Shown: positions 17,330 to 26,997, counted from the stretch's first letter. The stretch is 64,000 nucleotides of DNA from Pseudidiomarina salinarum (GCF_000753715.1 NZ_JPER01000005.1:1-64000); one strand, 5' to 3'. Numbers and translations: made by a program. The notes: generated by a model from the letters alone, not told the origin.

Positions 17330-18172
17330 TTAAGACGGGCGATCAAACTGCAGGTTGTCAATAAGCCGGGTTTTACCGGCAAAGGCGGCAACCAGCACGA
17401 CCAGTTCCTTATCATCGGCATCTGCCTGCAGTAAATCTTCCCGGCGGCGAAGCTCGAGATAATCAATACGCAGACCAGCCTGCTCAATGCTGGCATAACC
17501 TTCGGCCAGTGCCGCAGCGTCGCTTTCGCCGCTACGGATCCGTTTGGCGATATCCTGCAGGGTTTTGAAAATGACCGGCGCTTTGCGGCGCTCTTCGGTA
17601 CTCAGGTAGCCATTGCGTGAACTAAGCGCCAGACCGTCGTCCGCGCGCTCAGTAGGAATGCCAATCACATCAACAGGCATGCTTAAGTCATGCGTCATCA
17701 GGCGAATCACCTGCAGTTGCTGAAAGTCCTTTTCACCAAATACCGCGACATCCGGCTGTACCATATTAAAGAGCTTGGTGACTACAGTAGCAACGCCAAG
17801 AAAATGGCCGGGCCGGCTTGCGCCGCAGAGCAGATCGGAGATAACCGGGACCTCAACGATAGTCTGTTGCGCTAAACCCCGCGGATAAACGTCCTCGACC
17901 GTCGGCGCAAATATTGCATTCACACCCAGCTCCGCCAGGGCGTGACAATCCGCATCAAAGGTACGTGGATAGCTGTCCAGATCTTCGTTGGCGCCAAACT
18001 GCATGGGATTGACAAAAATACTGACAACCACCTGGTCGGCGTAATCTTTGGCGGTTTCCACCAGGCGCAGATGGCCCCGGTGCAGATTTCCCATGGTTGG
18101 GACCAGCGCCAGAGTGCCGCGTTGCTGCTTGCGCCAGGCGCGCAGTTCTTCGAGGCTCTTCAATAACTGCAT
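17330..18172 (-). CDS. panC: Pantothenate synthetase
   Basis: 280 residues with the signature motifs [11 protein letters not shown] (HIGH-like, about 25-35), [19 protein letters not shown] and [10 protein letters not shown] (KMSKS-like). It joins pantoate and beta-alanine with ATP to form pantothenate. It lies 12 nt after panB and is the last gene of the dksA operon. It converges on panP, which supplies its beta-alanine. Confidence 0.97.
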   Translation of the reverse strand: MQLLKSLEELRAWRKQQRGTLALVPTMGNLHRGHLRLVETAKDYADQVVVSIFVNPMQFGANEDLDSYPRTFDADCHALAELGVNAIFAPTVEDVYPRGLAQQTIVEVPVISDLLCGASRPGHFLGVATVVTKLFNMVQPDVAVFGEKDFQQLQVIRLMTHDLSMPVDVIGIPTERADDGLALSSRNGYLSTEERRKAPVIFKTLQDIAKRIRSGESDAAALAEGYASIEQAGLRIDYLELRRREDLLQADADDKELVVLVAAFAGKTRLIDNLQFDRPS

Positions 18173-18184
18173 AAACTGACCTCT

Positions 18185-18979
18185 TTATTCGAAGCTGTGT
18201 TCAGCACCCGGGAAAGTACCGGCTTTCACTTCTTTCACGTACAGCTCAACCGCGCTGGCGATATCACCGGTTTCAGTAAGAAAGTTCTTCACAAATTTAG
18301 GCAAATAATTCGAGTTCAGGCCCAGCATATCGTGCATGACCAGGATCTGGCCGTCACAATCGGCTCCGGCGCCAATACCTATGGTCGGAATGCTGAGCTT
18401 TTGGGTGATTAGTTTGCCCAGCTCAATCGGCACGCATTCCAGCACCAGCAGCTGCGCGCCTGCTTGTTGCAGTGCCAGTGCCTGGCGCACGGTGCTTTCC
18501 GCGGCGCTTTGCTCACGCCCCTGCACCTTGTACCCGCCCAGCACATTGACTGACTGCGGCAGTAATCCCAGATGCGCACAAACCGGCACGCCGCGTTCAA
18601 CCAGGCCACCGATGGTCTCAAGCAGCCAGTCGCCACCCTCCAGTTTCACCATATTGGCGCCCGCACGCATCAGCTTCGCCGCTTCCTGATAGGCCTGCTC
18701 AGGGGTGGCGTAAGACATAAAAGGCATATCAGCGACTACGAAGGCTTCCGGTGCGCCTTTACGGACCGCCCGGGTATGATAAGCGACATCTTCGGTCGTC
18801 ACTGGCAATGTCGACTGTTCACCCTGAATGGTATTACCAAGGGAGTCGCCAACCAGCATAAAGTCCATACCGCAGGCCGCAAAGAGTCGCGAAAAAGTCG
18901 CGTCATAGGCAGTAATTGACGCGATCTTGTCGCCATTTGCTTTCATCTTCGCCAATTTAGAAATTGTCATGCCAGCCAT
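18185..18979 (-). CDS. panB: 3-methyl-2-oxobutanoate hydroxymethyltransferase
   Basis: 264 residues, the usual length. [19 protein letters not shown] near the start of the barrel includes the Mg-binding Asp, and [21 protein letters not shown] is the C-terminal signature. It makes ketopantoate from 2-oxoisovalerate and methylene-THF. The start ATG at 18979 has GGAG 7 nt upstream; a second ATG four codons in is possible. The 51-nt gap to folK holds a small hairpin over the folK stop. Confidence 0.97.
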   Translation of the reverse strand: MAGMTISKLAKMKANGDKIASITAYDATFSRLFAACGMDFMLVGDSLGNTIQGEQSTLPVTTEDVAYHTRAVRKGAPEAFVVADMPFMSYATPEQAYQEAAKLMRAGANMVKLEGGDWLLETIGGLVERGVPVCAHLGLLPQSVNVLGGYKVQGREQSAAESTVRQALALQQAGAQLLVLECVPIELGKLITQKLSIPTIGIGAGADCDGQILVMHDMLGLNSNYLPKFVKNFLTETGDIASAVELYVKEVKAGTFPGAEHSFE

Positions 18980-19020
18980 GCCGGACTCCCGTTGGTATAG
19001 GTATATGCACCTTGTATCTG

Positions 19021-19035
19021 CCTGATTGTATCAGG
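19021..19035 (-). other. Small hairpin over the folK stop codon
   Basis: CCTGAT and ATCAGG with a 3-nt loop. The folK stop (19031-19033) lies in one arm. No U-tract follows on the minus strand, so this is not an intrinsic terminator; it may be a processing or stability element between folK and panB. Confidence 0.3.
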
Positions 19036-19522
19036 TAATTTTCTGCAGGTCATGAGGGCTGGGTGCGGCTCTGAGAGCCTCCGACAGCGCCGCCAGCGAC
19101 TGCCCATCGGGGAGTTTCAGGTCGGGCTCCAGCTCAGCCAGCGGCAATATCACAAAGTCGCGCTCGGTCAGGCCTGGGTGCGGAACGCTTAAGCGCTCGG
19201 TGCGGATAATCTCGTCGGCATAGAGCAACAGGTCGAGATCAAGGGTGCGCTCGCCCCAGTGGCGGAGCCTTACGCGGCCGAACAGTTGCTCGGTTTGCTG
19301 CAATAAGTCGAGTAAATCGTGCGGGGACAGGCAGGTTTCAGCTGCCAGTACAGCATTGATATAATCAGGTTGATCGGCTGGACCCATGGGGCGGCTGCTA
19401 TAAAAGGATGAGCAACGAGCCTGATGCAGGTCGGGGTGCTGCCCGAGCACCCTTGCGGCTTCCCGGAGTGTCAGTAAAGGGTCGCCAAGGTTGGCGCCCA
19501 TACCAATATAAACCGCGGGCAT
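19031..19522 (-). CDS. folK: 6-hydroxymethyl-7,8-dihydropterin pyrophosphokinase
   Basis: 163 residues. YIGMGANLGDP at the N-terminus, SSFYSSRPMGPADQPDYINAV, and the signature RHWGERTLDLDLLLYAD (about 86-102) with the Mg-binding aspartates. It transfers pyrophosphate from ATP to the pterin in folate synthesis. It lies 6 nt after pcnB, in the same order as in E. coli. Confidence 0.96.
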   Translation of the reverse strand: MPAVYIGMGANLGDPLLTLREAARVLGQHPDLHQARCSSFYSSRPMGPADQPDYINAVLAAETCLSPHDLLDLLQQTEQLFGRVRLRHWGERTLDLDLLLYADEIIRTERLSVPHPGLTERDFVILPLAELEPDLKLPDGQSLAALSEALRAAPSPHDLQKIT

Positions 19523-19528
19523 GACGGC

Positions 19529-20938
19529 TTATTCAGATTGCTGTGGTTTACGGCGGCGACGGCCACCGCGGCGGCCACGGCGCTTGGCCGGAGCTTCATC
19601 GCTCCGGGCCTGGTCAGCGGCGGAAGGGATCTCTACACCGCGCTGCTGACGGGTCCAGTAGTCGGCCTGTTTTTCAAGATGCGGGCGCTCGGACGGAGTC
19701 GCGGTTTTTGCCCGTAATAGCAGAAAGTCATAAGCAGCCCGGAAGCGCGGGTGCGTCAATAGCGTCTGTACACGCTTACCTTTAGCACGCTCCATGCGTT
19801 GCTGCATCTGCCAGATTTCACGGGCGGGAATGGTGAAGCGTTTTGGTACTGCAATGCTTTGTACCTGTTTCCCCAGCACGTCGGCGGCGGCCAGGTTCAT
19901 CGCGTCCATATCCGACAGTCCGCCCTCCAGCTTCAGCTGCTCCATGCGTGCCTGCAATGGCCACCAGAGCAGGGCGGCAAACAAGTACGCAGGGGTGATG
20001 CGCTGATCATTACGGATGCGCAGGTCGGTATCCGCAAAAGTCTGGCGAATCATCTGGTAGGGGGCCTCATCCGGCGCCTTCAGATAGCTTTTAAGCTGGG
20101 GGAATAATTGCTGGAACAGATTGTATTCACTAAGCATTTCAAAGTTTGCTACGCCCTTGCCGGCGGCGAACAGTTTCAGTGACTCTTCGAATAAGCGGGC
20201 AGCGGGTATATTCTGTAGCAGGCTCGCTAGCTCTTTAACAGGGCCGGATACGGATTTATCCAAACGCATATTCAATTTGGTGGCAAAACGCACGGCGCGC
20301 AGCATACGAACCGGATCTTCACGGTAGCGGGTTTCCGCATCGCCGATCATCCGGATCACGCCAGCTTCGATATCCTGCATGCCGTTGGCAAAGTCATAGA
20401 TGCTGAAGTCAGCGATATTGTAGTAGAGCGCATTGATGGTGAAGTCGCGGCGCTGGGCGTCTTCTTCAATAGAGCCGTAAACGTTGTCCCGCGTGAGCAT
20501 ACCTTCTTTATCTTGTCTGGATACTTTGTCGGTTTGCTCATCAGCGCTAACTTCATGGTGGCCGCGGAAAGTAGCCACTTCAATGACTTCCCGGCCAAAT
20601 ACCACATGGGCGAGACGGAACCGGCGGCCGACCAGCCGGCAATTGCGGAACAAGCCGCGCACCTGCTCGGGACTGGCATTGGTCGCCACGTCGAAATCTT
20701 TAGGCTCGATATCCAACAACATGTCGCGCACACAACCGCCGACCAGATAAGCGTCATAGCCAGAATTATGCAGACGATAGAGTACTTTCAGAGCGTGTTC
20801 GGGGATCTGCTTACGGGAAATCGGGTGACTGTCCCGGGGGATAATAACCGGTTCACTTAGAATATTGGCCGGTAATTCGGCAGCTGCCGGCTGTCGGTTC
20901 AGCATGCGATCGGCCATGGCCTTGATACGCTTAATAAT
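19529..20938 (-). CDS. pcnB: Poly(A) polymerase I, probably with an AUU start codon
   Basis: A class II nucleotidyltransferase: VGGCVRDMLLDIEPKDFDVATNA carries the GG and DxD catalytic motifs, followed by RRFRLAHVVFG and an RNA-binding head. It ends in a very basic tail (RRGRRGGRRRRKP) as in E. coli PcnB. The first ATG is at 20917 but has no usable ribosome-binding site. An in-frame ATT at 20938 has GGGGA exactly 7 nt upstream, and the only in-frame stop lies further up at the TAG just before the TGC codon. It would give M-IKRIKAMADRMLNR, aligning residue for residue in length with the E. coli start M-FTRVANFCRKVLSR. E. coli pcnB is one of very few genes known to start at AUU. 469 residues with this start, 462 from the ATG. 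Confidence 0.93.
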   Translation of the reverse strand: MIKRIKAMADRMLNRQPAAAELPANILSEPVIIPRDSHPISRKQIPEHALKVLYRLHNSGYDAYLVGGCVRDMLLDIEPKDFDVATNASPEQVRGLFRNCRLVGRRFRLAHVVFGREVIEVATFRGHHEVSADEQTDKVSRQDKEGMLTRDNVYGSIEEDAQRRDFTINALYYNIADFSIYDFANGMQDIEAGVIRMIGDAETRYREDPVRMLRAVRFATKLNMRLDKSVSGPVKELASLLQNIPAARLFEESLKLFAAGKGVANFEMLSEYNLFQQLFPQLKSYLKAPDEAPYQMIRQTFADTDLRIRNDQRITPAYLFAALLWWPLQARMEQLKLEGGLSDMDAMNLAAADVLGKQVQSIAVPKRFTIPAREIWQMQQRMERAKGKRVQTLLTHPRFRAAYDFLLLRAKTATPSERPHLEKQADYWTRQQRGVEIPSAADQARSDEAPAKRRGRRGGRRRRKPQQSE

Positions 20939-21029
20939 AGTAATTTCCCCGCACTAAATAGTGGTGTTAAGTTTCATCATCGTTGTTAAATAAATGCTCT
21001 GCTGCGCTATTGTATCCTGCTGCGCAGCT

Positions 21030-21890
21030 TCAGGGAAGATGCGTCGCTGCCCAATGCTCGGTCGCAGCCTCAAGCATCTGCACCGGGCTTGCTGATGGCA
21101 CCTCAGGCAAGCCAAGAAATCTGAACGCCGCCTGCAACTGTTCGCGCACCTGATCTGCCTGCAGCGCCGGCGCATGGTTCTGTTTACTAAGCTTGTTACC
21201 ATTAGCGTCGAGAGCCAGAGTCACGTGGGCAAAGCGCGGCAAGCGCTCGGTAAACTGGCGCCATAAATTAATTTGCCAGCTGCTGGCGGTCAGTAAATCA
21301 GCGCCGCGGACGATATCGGTAATGCCCTGATCAATATCATCAATGACCACTGCTAATTGATAAGTATAGAGTTTATCGCGGCGATAGAGCACAAAATCTT
21401 CGCTGGCAAAAGGCGCTTCGATGTCCTGGCGACCCATCAGGGCGTCGTCGAATTCAAGTACCGGCTGATTATTCAGGAAGCGTATGGAGCTGTCTTCAGT
21501 ACGCCGCTGACGCTGGCGACAGACACCAGTGTAATAAGGGCCCCTGGCTTTAATCTGTTTACGTGAACAGGTGCAGCGGTAGGTCAGATTGCTTGCGGTT
21601 AGTTGATCCAGCGCCTGCTGATACCGCTCATGTCGCTGGCTCTGGTACAGAATGTCATCGTCCCAGCTAAAACCATGGTCACGCAGTTGCTGTAGAATAA
21701 TAACATCGGCACCGGCCACAGCGCGGGGCGAATCGATATCTTCGATACGTACCAGCCATGCGCCCTGATGCGCCCGGGCATCAAGGTAGCTGGCAACAGC
21801 GGCGATCAGCGATCCGAAATGAAGTGGCCCCGACGGGGTCGGGGCAAAGCGTCCACGATAGGGAAGTGATGAAGCTGACGATGAGGCCAA
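21030..21890 (-). CDS. gluQ: Glutamyl-Q tRNA(Asp) synthetase
   Basis: 286 residues; truncated GluRS catalytic core without an anticodon domain. HIGH-like HFGS within RFAPTPSGPLHFGSLIAA, the zinc ligands in CTC then Y...C (about residues 106-124), and KMSKS-like KLSKQNHAPAL. It attaches glutamate to queuosine in the anticodon of tRNA-Asp. The start is a TTG at 21890, one base after the dksA stop; no ATG or GTG lies nearby, and residue 9 onward already matches the family. The dksA-gluQ pair is conserved widely in gammaproteobacteria. Confidence 0.95.
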   Translation of the reverse strand: MASSSASSLPYRGRFAPTPSGPLHFGSLIAAVASYLDARAHQGAWLVRIEDIDSPRAVAGADVIILQQLRDHGFSWDDDILYQSQRHERYQQALDQLTASNLTYRCTCSRKQIKARGPYYTGVCRQRQRRTEDSSIRFLNNQPVLEFDDALMGRQDIEAPFASEDFVLYRRDKLYTYQLAVVIDDIDQGITDIVRGADLLTASSWQINLWRQFTERLPRFAHVTLALDANGNKLSKQNHAPALQADQVREQLQAAFRFLGLPEVPSASPVQMLEAATEHWAATHLP

Positions 21891-21891
21891 A

Positions 21892-22344
21892 TTAAGCGCC
21901 CGTCATTTGCTTCTCTTTGATTTCAGCCAGGGTTTTGCAGTCGACGCACTGATCAGCAGTCGGCCGCGCTTCCAGCCGGCGAATACCGATTTCGATTCCG
22001 CAAGAATCACAGAAACCAAAATCATCGGCTTCAATTTTATGCAGCGTCTTCTCAATTTTCTTAATGAGTTTGCGCTCACGATCCCGCGTGCGTAATTCCA
22101 GGCTGAACTCTTCTTCCTGGGCGGCACGATCGACCGGATCAGGAAAGTTTGCCGCTTCGTCTTTCATGTGATGGACGGTGCGGTCAACTTCTTCACGCAA
22201 CTGCGCACGCCACACTTCCAGAATTTTCCGGAAATGGTTGCGCTGTTCCGCGCTCATATACTCTTCGCCCGCCTTTTCCTGGTAGGGCTCTAAGCCTGCT
22301 TGCGCCAGAATGCCATGGCTCTTTTTCGGCGTTCCTTGAGGCAT
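21892..22344 (-). CDS. dksA: RNA polymerase-binding transcription factor DksA
   Basis: 150 residues, nearly identical in layout to E. coli DksA: a coiled-coil hairpin whose tip holds [14 protein letters not shown] with the two aspartates that act in the secondary channel, then a C4 zinc finger CDSC...CVDC near the C-terminus. It works with ppGpp in the stringent response. First gene of a six-gene operon ending with panC; a plausible promoter is seen upstream. Confidence 0.98.
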   Translation of the reverse strand: MPQGTPKKSHGILAQAGLEPYQEKAGEEYMSAEQRNHFRKILEVWRAQLREEVDRTVHHMKDEAANFPDPVDRAAQEEEFSLELRTRDRERKLIKKIEKTLHKIEADDFGFCDSCGIEIGIRRLEARPTADQCVDCKTLAEIKEKQMTGA

Positions 22345-22397
22345 TTATACATCTCCTGTACGGGACATTTTAAAGACAATTTTCAAAAAGGGCGGTA

Positions 22398-22426
22398 CAT
22401 ATACCAGAATCCCTTAACCCGCGCAA
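22398..22426 (-). promoter_or_regulatory. Candidate dksA promoter
   Basis: Minus strand: -35 TTGCGC (22421-22426), 17-nt spacer, -10 TATATG (22398-22403), followed by a C/G-rich discriminator (TACCGCCC). A GC-rich discriminator is usual for ppGpp/DksA-repressed promoters, so autoregulation is possible. The hexamers match the consensus at 4 of 6 positions each. Confidence 0.4.
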
Positions 22427-22434
22427 TTTATTTA

Positions 22435-23166
22435 TTACATTTCGTCATTTGCAACTGGCAGGCTGCCAATCGCTTCAATAGCCTGTGGTGTTATTCTGCA
22501 ATGCAGGGCGTAAAACTCGACCCCCGCTGCGGTCGCCAGAGCGCAGGTTTGGGCATAGACAGGGTCAATATGTGCGGCAGCGGCGACCTGTTTGATACCG
22601 GTATGAAACACTACATAAAGCACGATGCCACGGTGCCCTTCGTTAACCATATCAATAAGGCTCAACAGGTGTTGTCTGGCTCTGACGCTGACGGTGTCAG
22701 GAAAAAAGCCCTGCGCTCCGGTAGCCAGCGTCACGCTCTTGACCTCGATATAGGTTTCGCGCTGTTGTTGATCAAGGCCAAACCAGTCGATGCGCCTTTT
22801 GTCATAACCGTAACCCACTTCGGCTTTTAACTCCCGCAACGGACCTATTTCGCTAATCAGACCGGACTGCAAAGCCTCGCCGGCAACTGTATTGGCGCGC
22901 TGAGTATTCACACAGATGGTCTCGCCATTGCTGGTTTCGGCTAATTCCCAGGTATACCGGTACTTGCGTTTGGGGTTGTCCGAGTCGCTCATCCACACGC
23001 GTATGCCGGGCTCAGCACAGCCGGTCATGGCCCCCGTATTGGGGCAATGTATGGTTAGTGGCGCCGTCGGGGCGTCGGGAAAATCAACGTCCGCAAGAAA
23101 GCGTTTATAGCGTTGCTGCAACCGGGCCGGCTGCAGCGGGTTGTGAAAGCGCATTGTAAGCCCCAT
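22435..23166 (-). CDS. sfsA: SfsA family DNA-binding protein / putative nuclease
   Basis: 243 residues (239 if the ATG at 23154 is used, which fits E. coli SfsA better). HCPNTGAMTGC near the N-terminus, an OB-like region, then a nuclease-like core with RRIDWFG and YIEVKSVTLA (PD-D/ExK arrangement). E. coli SfsA was found as a sugar-fermentation stimulation factor; its biochemical role is unsettled. It sits upstream of dksA as in E. coli and probably has its own transcription. Confidence 0.94.
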   Translation of the reverse strand: MGLTMRFHNPLQPARLQQRYKRFLADVDFPDAPTAPLTIHCPNTGAMTGCAEPGIRVWMSDSDNPKRKYRYTWELAETSNGETICVNTQRANTVAGEALQSGLISEIGPLRELKAEVGYGYDKRRIDWFGLDQQQRETYIEVKSVTLATGAQGFFPDTVSVRARQHLLSLIDMVNEGHRGIVLYVVFHTGIKQVAAAAHIDPVYAQTCALATAAGVEFYALHCRITPQAIEAIGSLPVANDEM

Positions 23167-23225
23167 GTAGCTCAGCTAGGATATAACTATATAAACCCGC
23201 AAAAACATACTGGGAGCAGTCTACT

Positions 23226-24536
23226 ATGTCTACCGCATTATCTGTGTTTTTATCAGCAGACAAACCTGAACTGAGTGCCTGGAAGGCAAGCGCGGCCGCA
23301 ATCCTTGGCGAAAAAGGTGCCACTATTTATCTGCGCGACAACGAAGCTGACAGCTTGCGCAAAATTCAGAAGGCCGGTCGTCAGCTGGATAATATGGGCG
23401 TTAAGTCGGTCAAGCTGGCTGGTAAAGACTGGGATATAGAGCGCCAGTGGGCTTTCAGCAAAGGTTTCACTGATACCCAGACCAAAAATTCGATCACCTG
23501 GGCTGATGATGTCGAATCGGCCAACCACCTCAATCTGCTACGCAGCACTGCAGCCTGGACCCGTGAACTGATCAACCTGGGGCCCGAAGCTATTTATCCT
23601 GAATCGCTGGCCAAACGGGTGACGGACAAATTAACTGAGCTGGCCCCTGAGCATGTTTCGGCTAAAGTCATTAAAGGTGACGAGCTGTTAGCGGAAGGCT
23701 GGGCCGGTATTCATGCTGTCGGCCGGGCGAGCAAGCGACCACCGCTGTTGCTGGCGTTGGATTACAATCCGACCGGCGACGACAATGCGCCCGTCGATGT
23801 GGCCCTGGTAGGTAAAGGTATTACTTTTGACAGCGGCGGGTACAGCCTGAAATCCAGCGAAGGCATGCTGTCGATGAAATGCGACATGGGCGGTGCAGCG
23901 ACTTTAGCTGGCGCGCTGGCTTATGCGATTCAGCGCGGGCTGAAAAAACGCGTGAAGCTGATTTTATGCTGTGCCGAAAACCTGGTTGATGGCAGCGCCT
24001 TTAAGCTGGGCGACGTGATCAAATACAAGAACGGCATGACGGTCGAAGTGGTCAATACCGATGCCGAAGGGCGGCTGGTGCTGGCAGACGGTCTACTCTA
24101 CGCTGGCGAAATCGGCGCTAAGATGATTATCGATGCCGCGACCCTGACCGGCGCCGCCCAGGCGGCTGTGGGCAACGAATATAATGCTTTGTTTGGCCTG
24201 GATGACAAGCTGGCCGAGGCCACCCTGGGCACCGCCGCACAACACAATGAGTTGCTCTGGCGTCTGCCGCTGCAAAACTGGCACCAGGACAATTGCCCAT
24301 CGGCCTTCGCTGATACAGCGAACAGCCGCCCGCAAAAAGGCGGTGGTACCGGTGGCGCCAGTAACGCCGCCGGGTTCCTGTTGCGCTTCGCACCGAATAA
24401 CGGCGAGAACTGGTTGCACTTTGACCTCGCCGGCGCTTACCACGGCAGTGCCACCGCCCTGGTGCCGACCGGAGCCACCGCGCTGGGTTTCCGTACGATA
24501 GCGGCGAACTTACTGCAAGAGCACTACTCACTCTGA
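23226..24536 (+). CDS. pepB: M17 leucyl aminopeptidase, PepB-type
   Basis: 436 residues. The M17 signature NTDAEGRL (about 276-283) and upstream VGKGITFDSGGYSLKS and MKCDMGGAA carry the two-metal site and catalytic Lys and Arg. The length and the short N-terminal domain match peptidase B rather than PepA (about 500 residues). It releases N-terminal residues from peptides in the cytoplasm. SD GGGAG precedes the ATG; AT-rich DNA at 23181-23195 may hold a promoter. hrpB follows 10 nt downstream. Confidence 0.93.
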   Translation: MSTALSVFLSADKPELSAWKASAAAILGEKGATIYLRDNEADSLRKIQKAGRQLDNMGVKSVKLAGKDWDIERQWAFSKGFTDTQTKNSITWADDVESANHLNLLRSTAAWTRELINLGPEAIYPESLAKRVTDKLTELAPEHVSAKVIKGDELLAEGWAGIHAVGRASKRPPLLLALDYNPTGDDNAPVDVALVGKGITFDSGGYSLKSSEGMLSMKCDMGGAATLAGALAYAIQRGLKKRVKLILCCAENLVDGSAFKLGDVIKYKNGMTVEVVNTDAEGRLVLADGLLYAGEIGAKMIIDAATLTGAAQAAVGNEYNALFGLDDKLAEATLGTAAQHNELLWRLPLQNWHQDNCPSAFADTANSRPQKGGGTGGASNAAGFLLRFAPNNGENWLHFDLAGAYHGSATALVPTGATALGFRTIAANLLQEHYSL

Positions 24537-24546
24537 AGAAGACCTG

Positions 24547-26997
24547 ATGAGCGGTACAGCCGAGCTGCCGGTAACGGCGCTGATTCCTGATGTTATAGCG
24601 CGATTACCTGGCGGCCGGATGGTGCTTGAGGCACCGCCCGGTGCCGGTAAATCAACGGCGCTGCCGCTCGCCCTGCTACAAGCCGATGCCTGGCAGCAGC
24701 AAAAAATCATCTTGTTGCAGCCCCGGCGCCTGGCTGCCATCTCAATTGCTAACTTCCTAGCCAGCCAGCTCGGTGAGCAGGCTGGTGCAACTGTTGGTTA
24801 CCATATCCGGGGTGACCAGAAAATCAGCAAAACCACCCGTCTGATTGTCGTTACCGAAGGCATCTTCACCCAATATCTGCAGCAGGATCCTGAACTCAAT
24901 GGCATCGGGCTGGTCATTTTTGATGAGTTTCATGAACGTAACCTGGCCAGCGATCTGGGGCTGGCAATGTTGCAGGAAGCGCTACCGCTGCGGCCTGATT
25001 TAGCGGTTCTTATCATGTCGGCAACGATTCCGGCGCAGGTGATTGCCGACTGGCTGGGCAATGCTGAAGTATTGATCAGCGCCGGGCGGCAGTTTCCGGT
25101 ATCCGTGGCGCACCGGCCGCCGCCTGCTGGCAGCAACTGGCTGCAGCACCTGCCAGTGGTAATTCGCGAAGCCTGGCGTGCAGCAGAATTGGGTGTGCTG
25201 GTATTTCTGCCCGGGCAACGCGAAATTCATCGCACTGCAGAGCAACTCGGTGACTTGACGGATACCGATATCTTTATTCTGCACGGGCAGGTGCCGGTGC
25301 GGCAGCAACAGCAGGTGCTTTCAGCCCCACAGCAGGGCCGTAAGCGCATTGTGCTGGCTACCAACATCGCCGAAACCAGCCTGACGATTCCCGGTATCGA
25401 TGTGGTGGTGGATAGCGGGCGTGAGCGGCAGGCGCAGTTTTATCCGCAGCATGGCGTTACCCGACTACTGACCCGCCGCATCAGCCGCGCCTCGGCGACG
25501 CAGCGGATGGGCCGCGCCGGGCGACTGCGGCCTGGTCGCTGCTACCGCCTGTGGGGTGAAAACGATGAACATGGTCTGGCGGATTATAATCCGGCTGAAC
25601 TGGATACGGCTGATCTTGCCGGCCTGTTACTGGAATGCCGGCGTTGGGGCAGCGAACCGGAACAGCTGCGGTTTCTTACCCCGCCCAATACCGCTCACCT
25701 GCAGGCCGCCGAAAACCTGTTAAGGATGCTTGGTGCCTGTACTGTCCAGGGGCAACTGACCGCCGTTGGCCAGCAACTGACTCAGTATGGCACCGAGCCG
25801 CGACTGGCACGGGTGCTGGCCTGGGCCAGTGACCAGCCGGCGGCCGTCCGGGCGCAGGTTGCTTCGCTGGTGGCGCAACTTGAAGATCGTCAGCCCGCAA
25901 CAGGTGCGTTTCCGCTGCCGCCAGAGCGGCTATCTGGTCTCACGCGGGAGCGTTACCGGCAGTGGCTGCGTGCTTTGCAGGTTGATAGCGCAGCAGCAAA
26001 AGCGGGTGTCTCGGAAGTGGCCTCTCATGCCCTGTTATGGGGTTTCCCGGACCGGGTGGCGCGCCGGCGGGGCAGCAGTGACCGCTACTTGCTCGCCTAT
26101 GGTGGTGGCGCAGAAATCCATAGAGACGATGCCCTGCCGCGCCGCGAGTGGTTGCTGGTGCTGGATGTTTACTTCAGCGAACACCACTCAGATGCAATTA
26201 TTCGCACGGCGCTGGCGCTGCCTGAGTCGGACCTGGACCATCCGGCGCTGGCTGTGGCCAGTGATACCGAAATAACCTGGAGCGGGCCGCAGCAGCGGCT
26301 GGAATCAGCTCGGGTACGCAGGTTGGGTGCTATTGTACTTGATCGGCAAATCCAGTCGGCAGCGATCACCGCTGAGCAAAGGCTGGCCGCATTGGTCGCC
26401 AGAGTTCAGGAGCACGGTCTGGCGCAGTTAAACTGGAACGAGCAGGTGCTGCAATGGCTGGCGCGGGTACGCTTGCTAGCGGCTTGTCAGCCCGACAGCG
26501 GCGCAGCGCAAGTGCCGGACTTTTCTGACAGCGCTCTGCTCAGTTCCCTTGCTGACTGGGCTGCCCCGTACTGGACGGCGATAAAAACCCTCAAAGAACT
26601 GCAACAGTGGCAGCCACTAACCGCGCTCAGGAGTCGGTTGACCTACCAGCAACAACAGTTGCTTGACCAACAATGTCCCACCCACTGGCGGGCGCCCGGT
26701 GGGCGCGAGCACCACATTAACTACCTGGAAGCCAAGCCCACGGTGGCAGTAAAACTGCAGGAAGTGTTCGGCGAGCCAGTGTCGCCGCAAATTTGTTTCA
26801 ACCGGGTGACCCTGACCCTCGATCTGCTCTCACCAGCTGGTCGGTTATTGCAACGCACCAGCGATTTAGCAAGTTTTTGGCAAAATGCCTATCAACAAGT
26901 AAAAAAAGAGATGAAAGGGCGGTATCCTAAGCATCCATGGCCTGATGACCCGATTGCGGCCCAGGCAACCCATAAAACCAAGAGACAATTGCGATGA
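24547..26997 (+). CDS. hrpB: ATP-dependent helicase HrpB
   Basis: 816 residues of the DEAH/DExH RNA-helicase family: Walker A APPGAGKST (about 28-36), motif II DEFH (VIFDEFHERN), motif III SAT, motif VI QRMGRAGRLRPG, then HA2 and the HrpB-specific C-terminal domain ending near WPDDP. The cellular role of HrpB remains poorly defined. It overlaps mrcB by ATGA. The hrpB-mrcB pair matches the E. coli order. Confidence 0.95.
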   Translation: MSGTAELPVTALIPDVIARLPGGRMVLEAPPGAGKSTALPLALLQADAWQQQKIILLQPRRLAAISIANFLASQLGEQAGATVGYHIRGDQKISKTTRLIVVTEGIFTQYLQQDPELNGIGLVIFDEFHERNLASDLGLAMLQEALPLRPDLAVLIMSATIPAQVIADWLGNAEVLISAGRQFPVSVAHRPPPAGSNWLQHLPVVIREAWRAAELGVLVFLPGQREIHRTAEQLGDLTDTDIFILHGQVPVRQQQQVLSAPQQGRKRIVLATNIAETSLTIPGIDVVVDSGRERQAQFYPQHGVTRLLTRRISRASATQRMGRAGRLRPGRCYRLWGENDEHGLADYNPAELDTADLAGLLLECRRWGSEPEQLRFLTPPNTAHLQAAENLLRMLGACTVQGQLTAVGQQLTQYGTEPRLARVLAWASDQPAAVRAQVASLVAQLEDRQPATGAFPLPPERLSGLTRERYRQWLRALQVDSAAAKAGVSEVASHALLWGFPDRVARRRGSSDRYLLAYGGGAEIHRDDALPRREWLLVLDVYFSEHHSDAIIRTALALPESDLDHPALAVASDTEITWSGPQQRLESARVRRLGAIVLDRQIQSAAITAEQRLAALVARVQEHGLAQLNWNEQVLQWLARVRLLAACQPDSGAAQVPDFSDSALLSSLADWAAPYWTAIKTLKELQQWQPLTALRSRLTYQQQQLLDQQCPTHWRAPGGREHHINYLEAKPTVAVKLQEVFGEPVSPQICFNRVTLTLDLLSPAGRLLQRTSDLASFWQNAYQQVKKEMKGRYPKHPWPDDPIAAQATHKTKRQLR

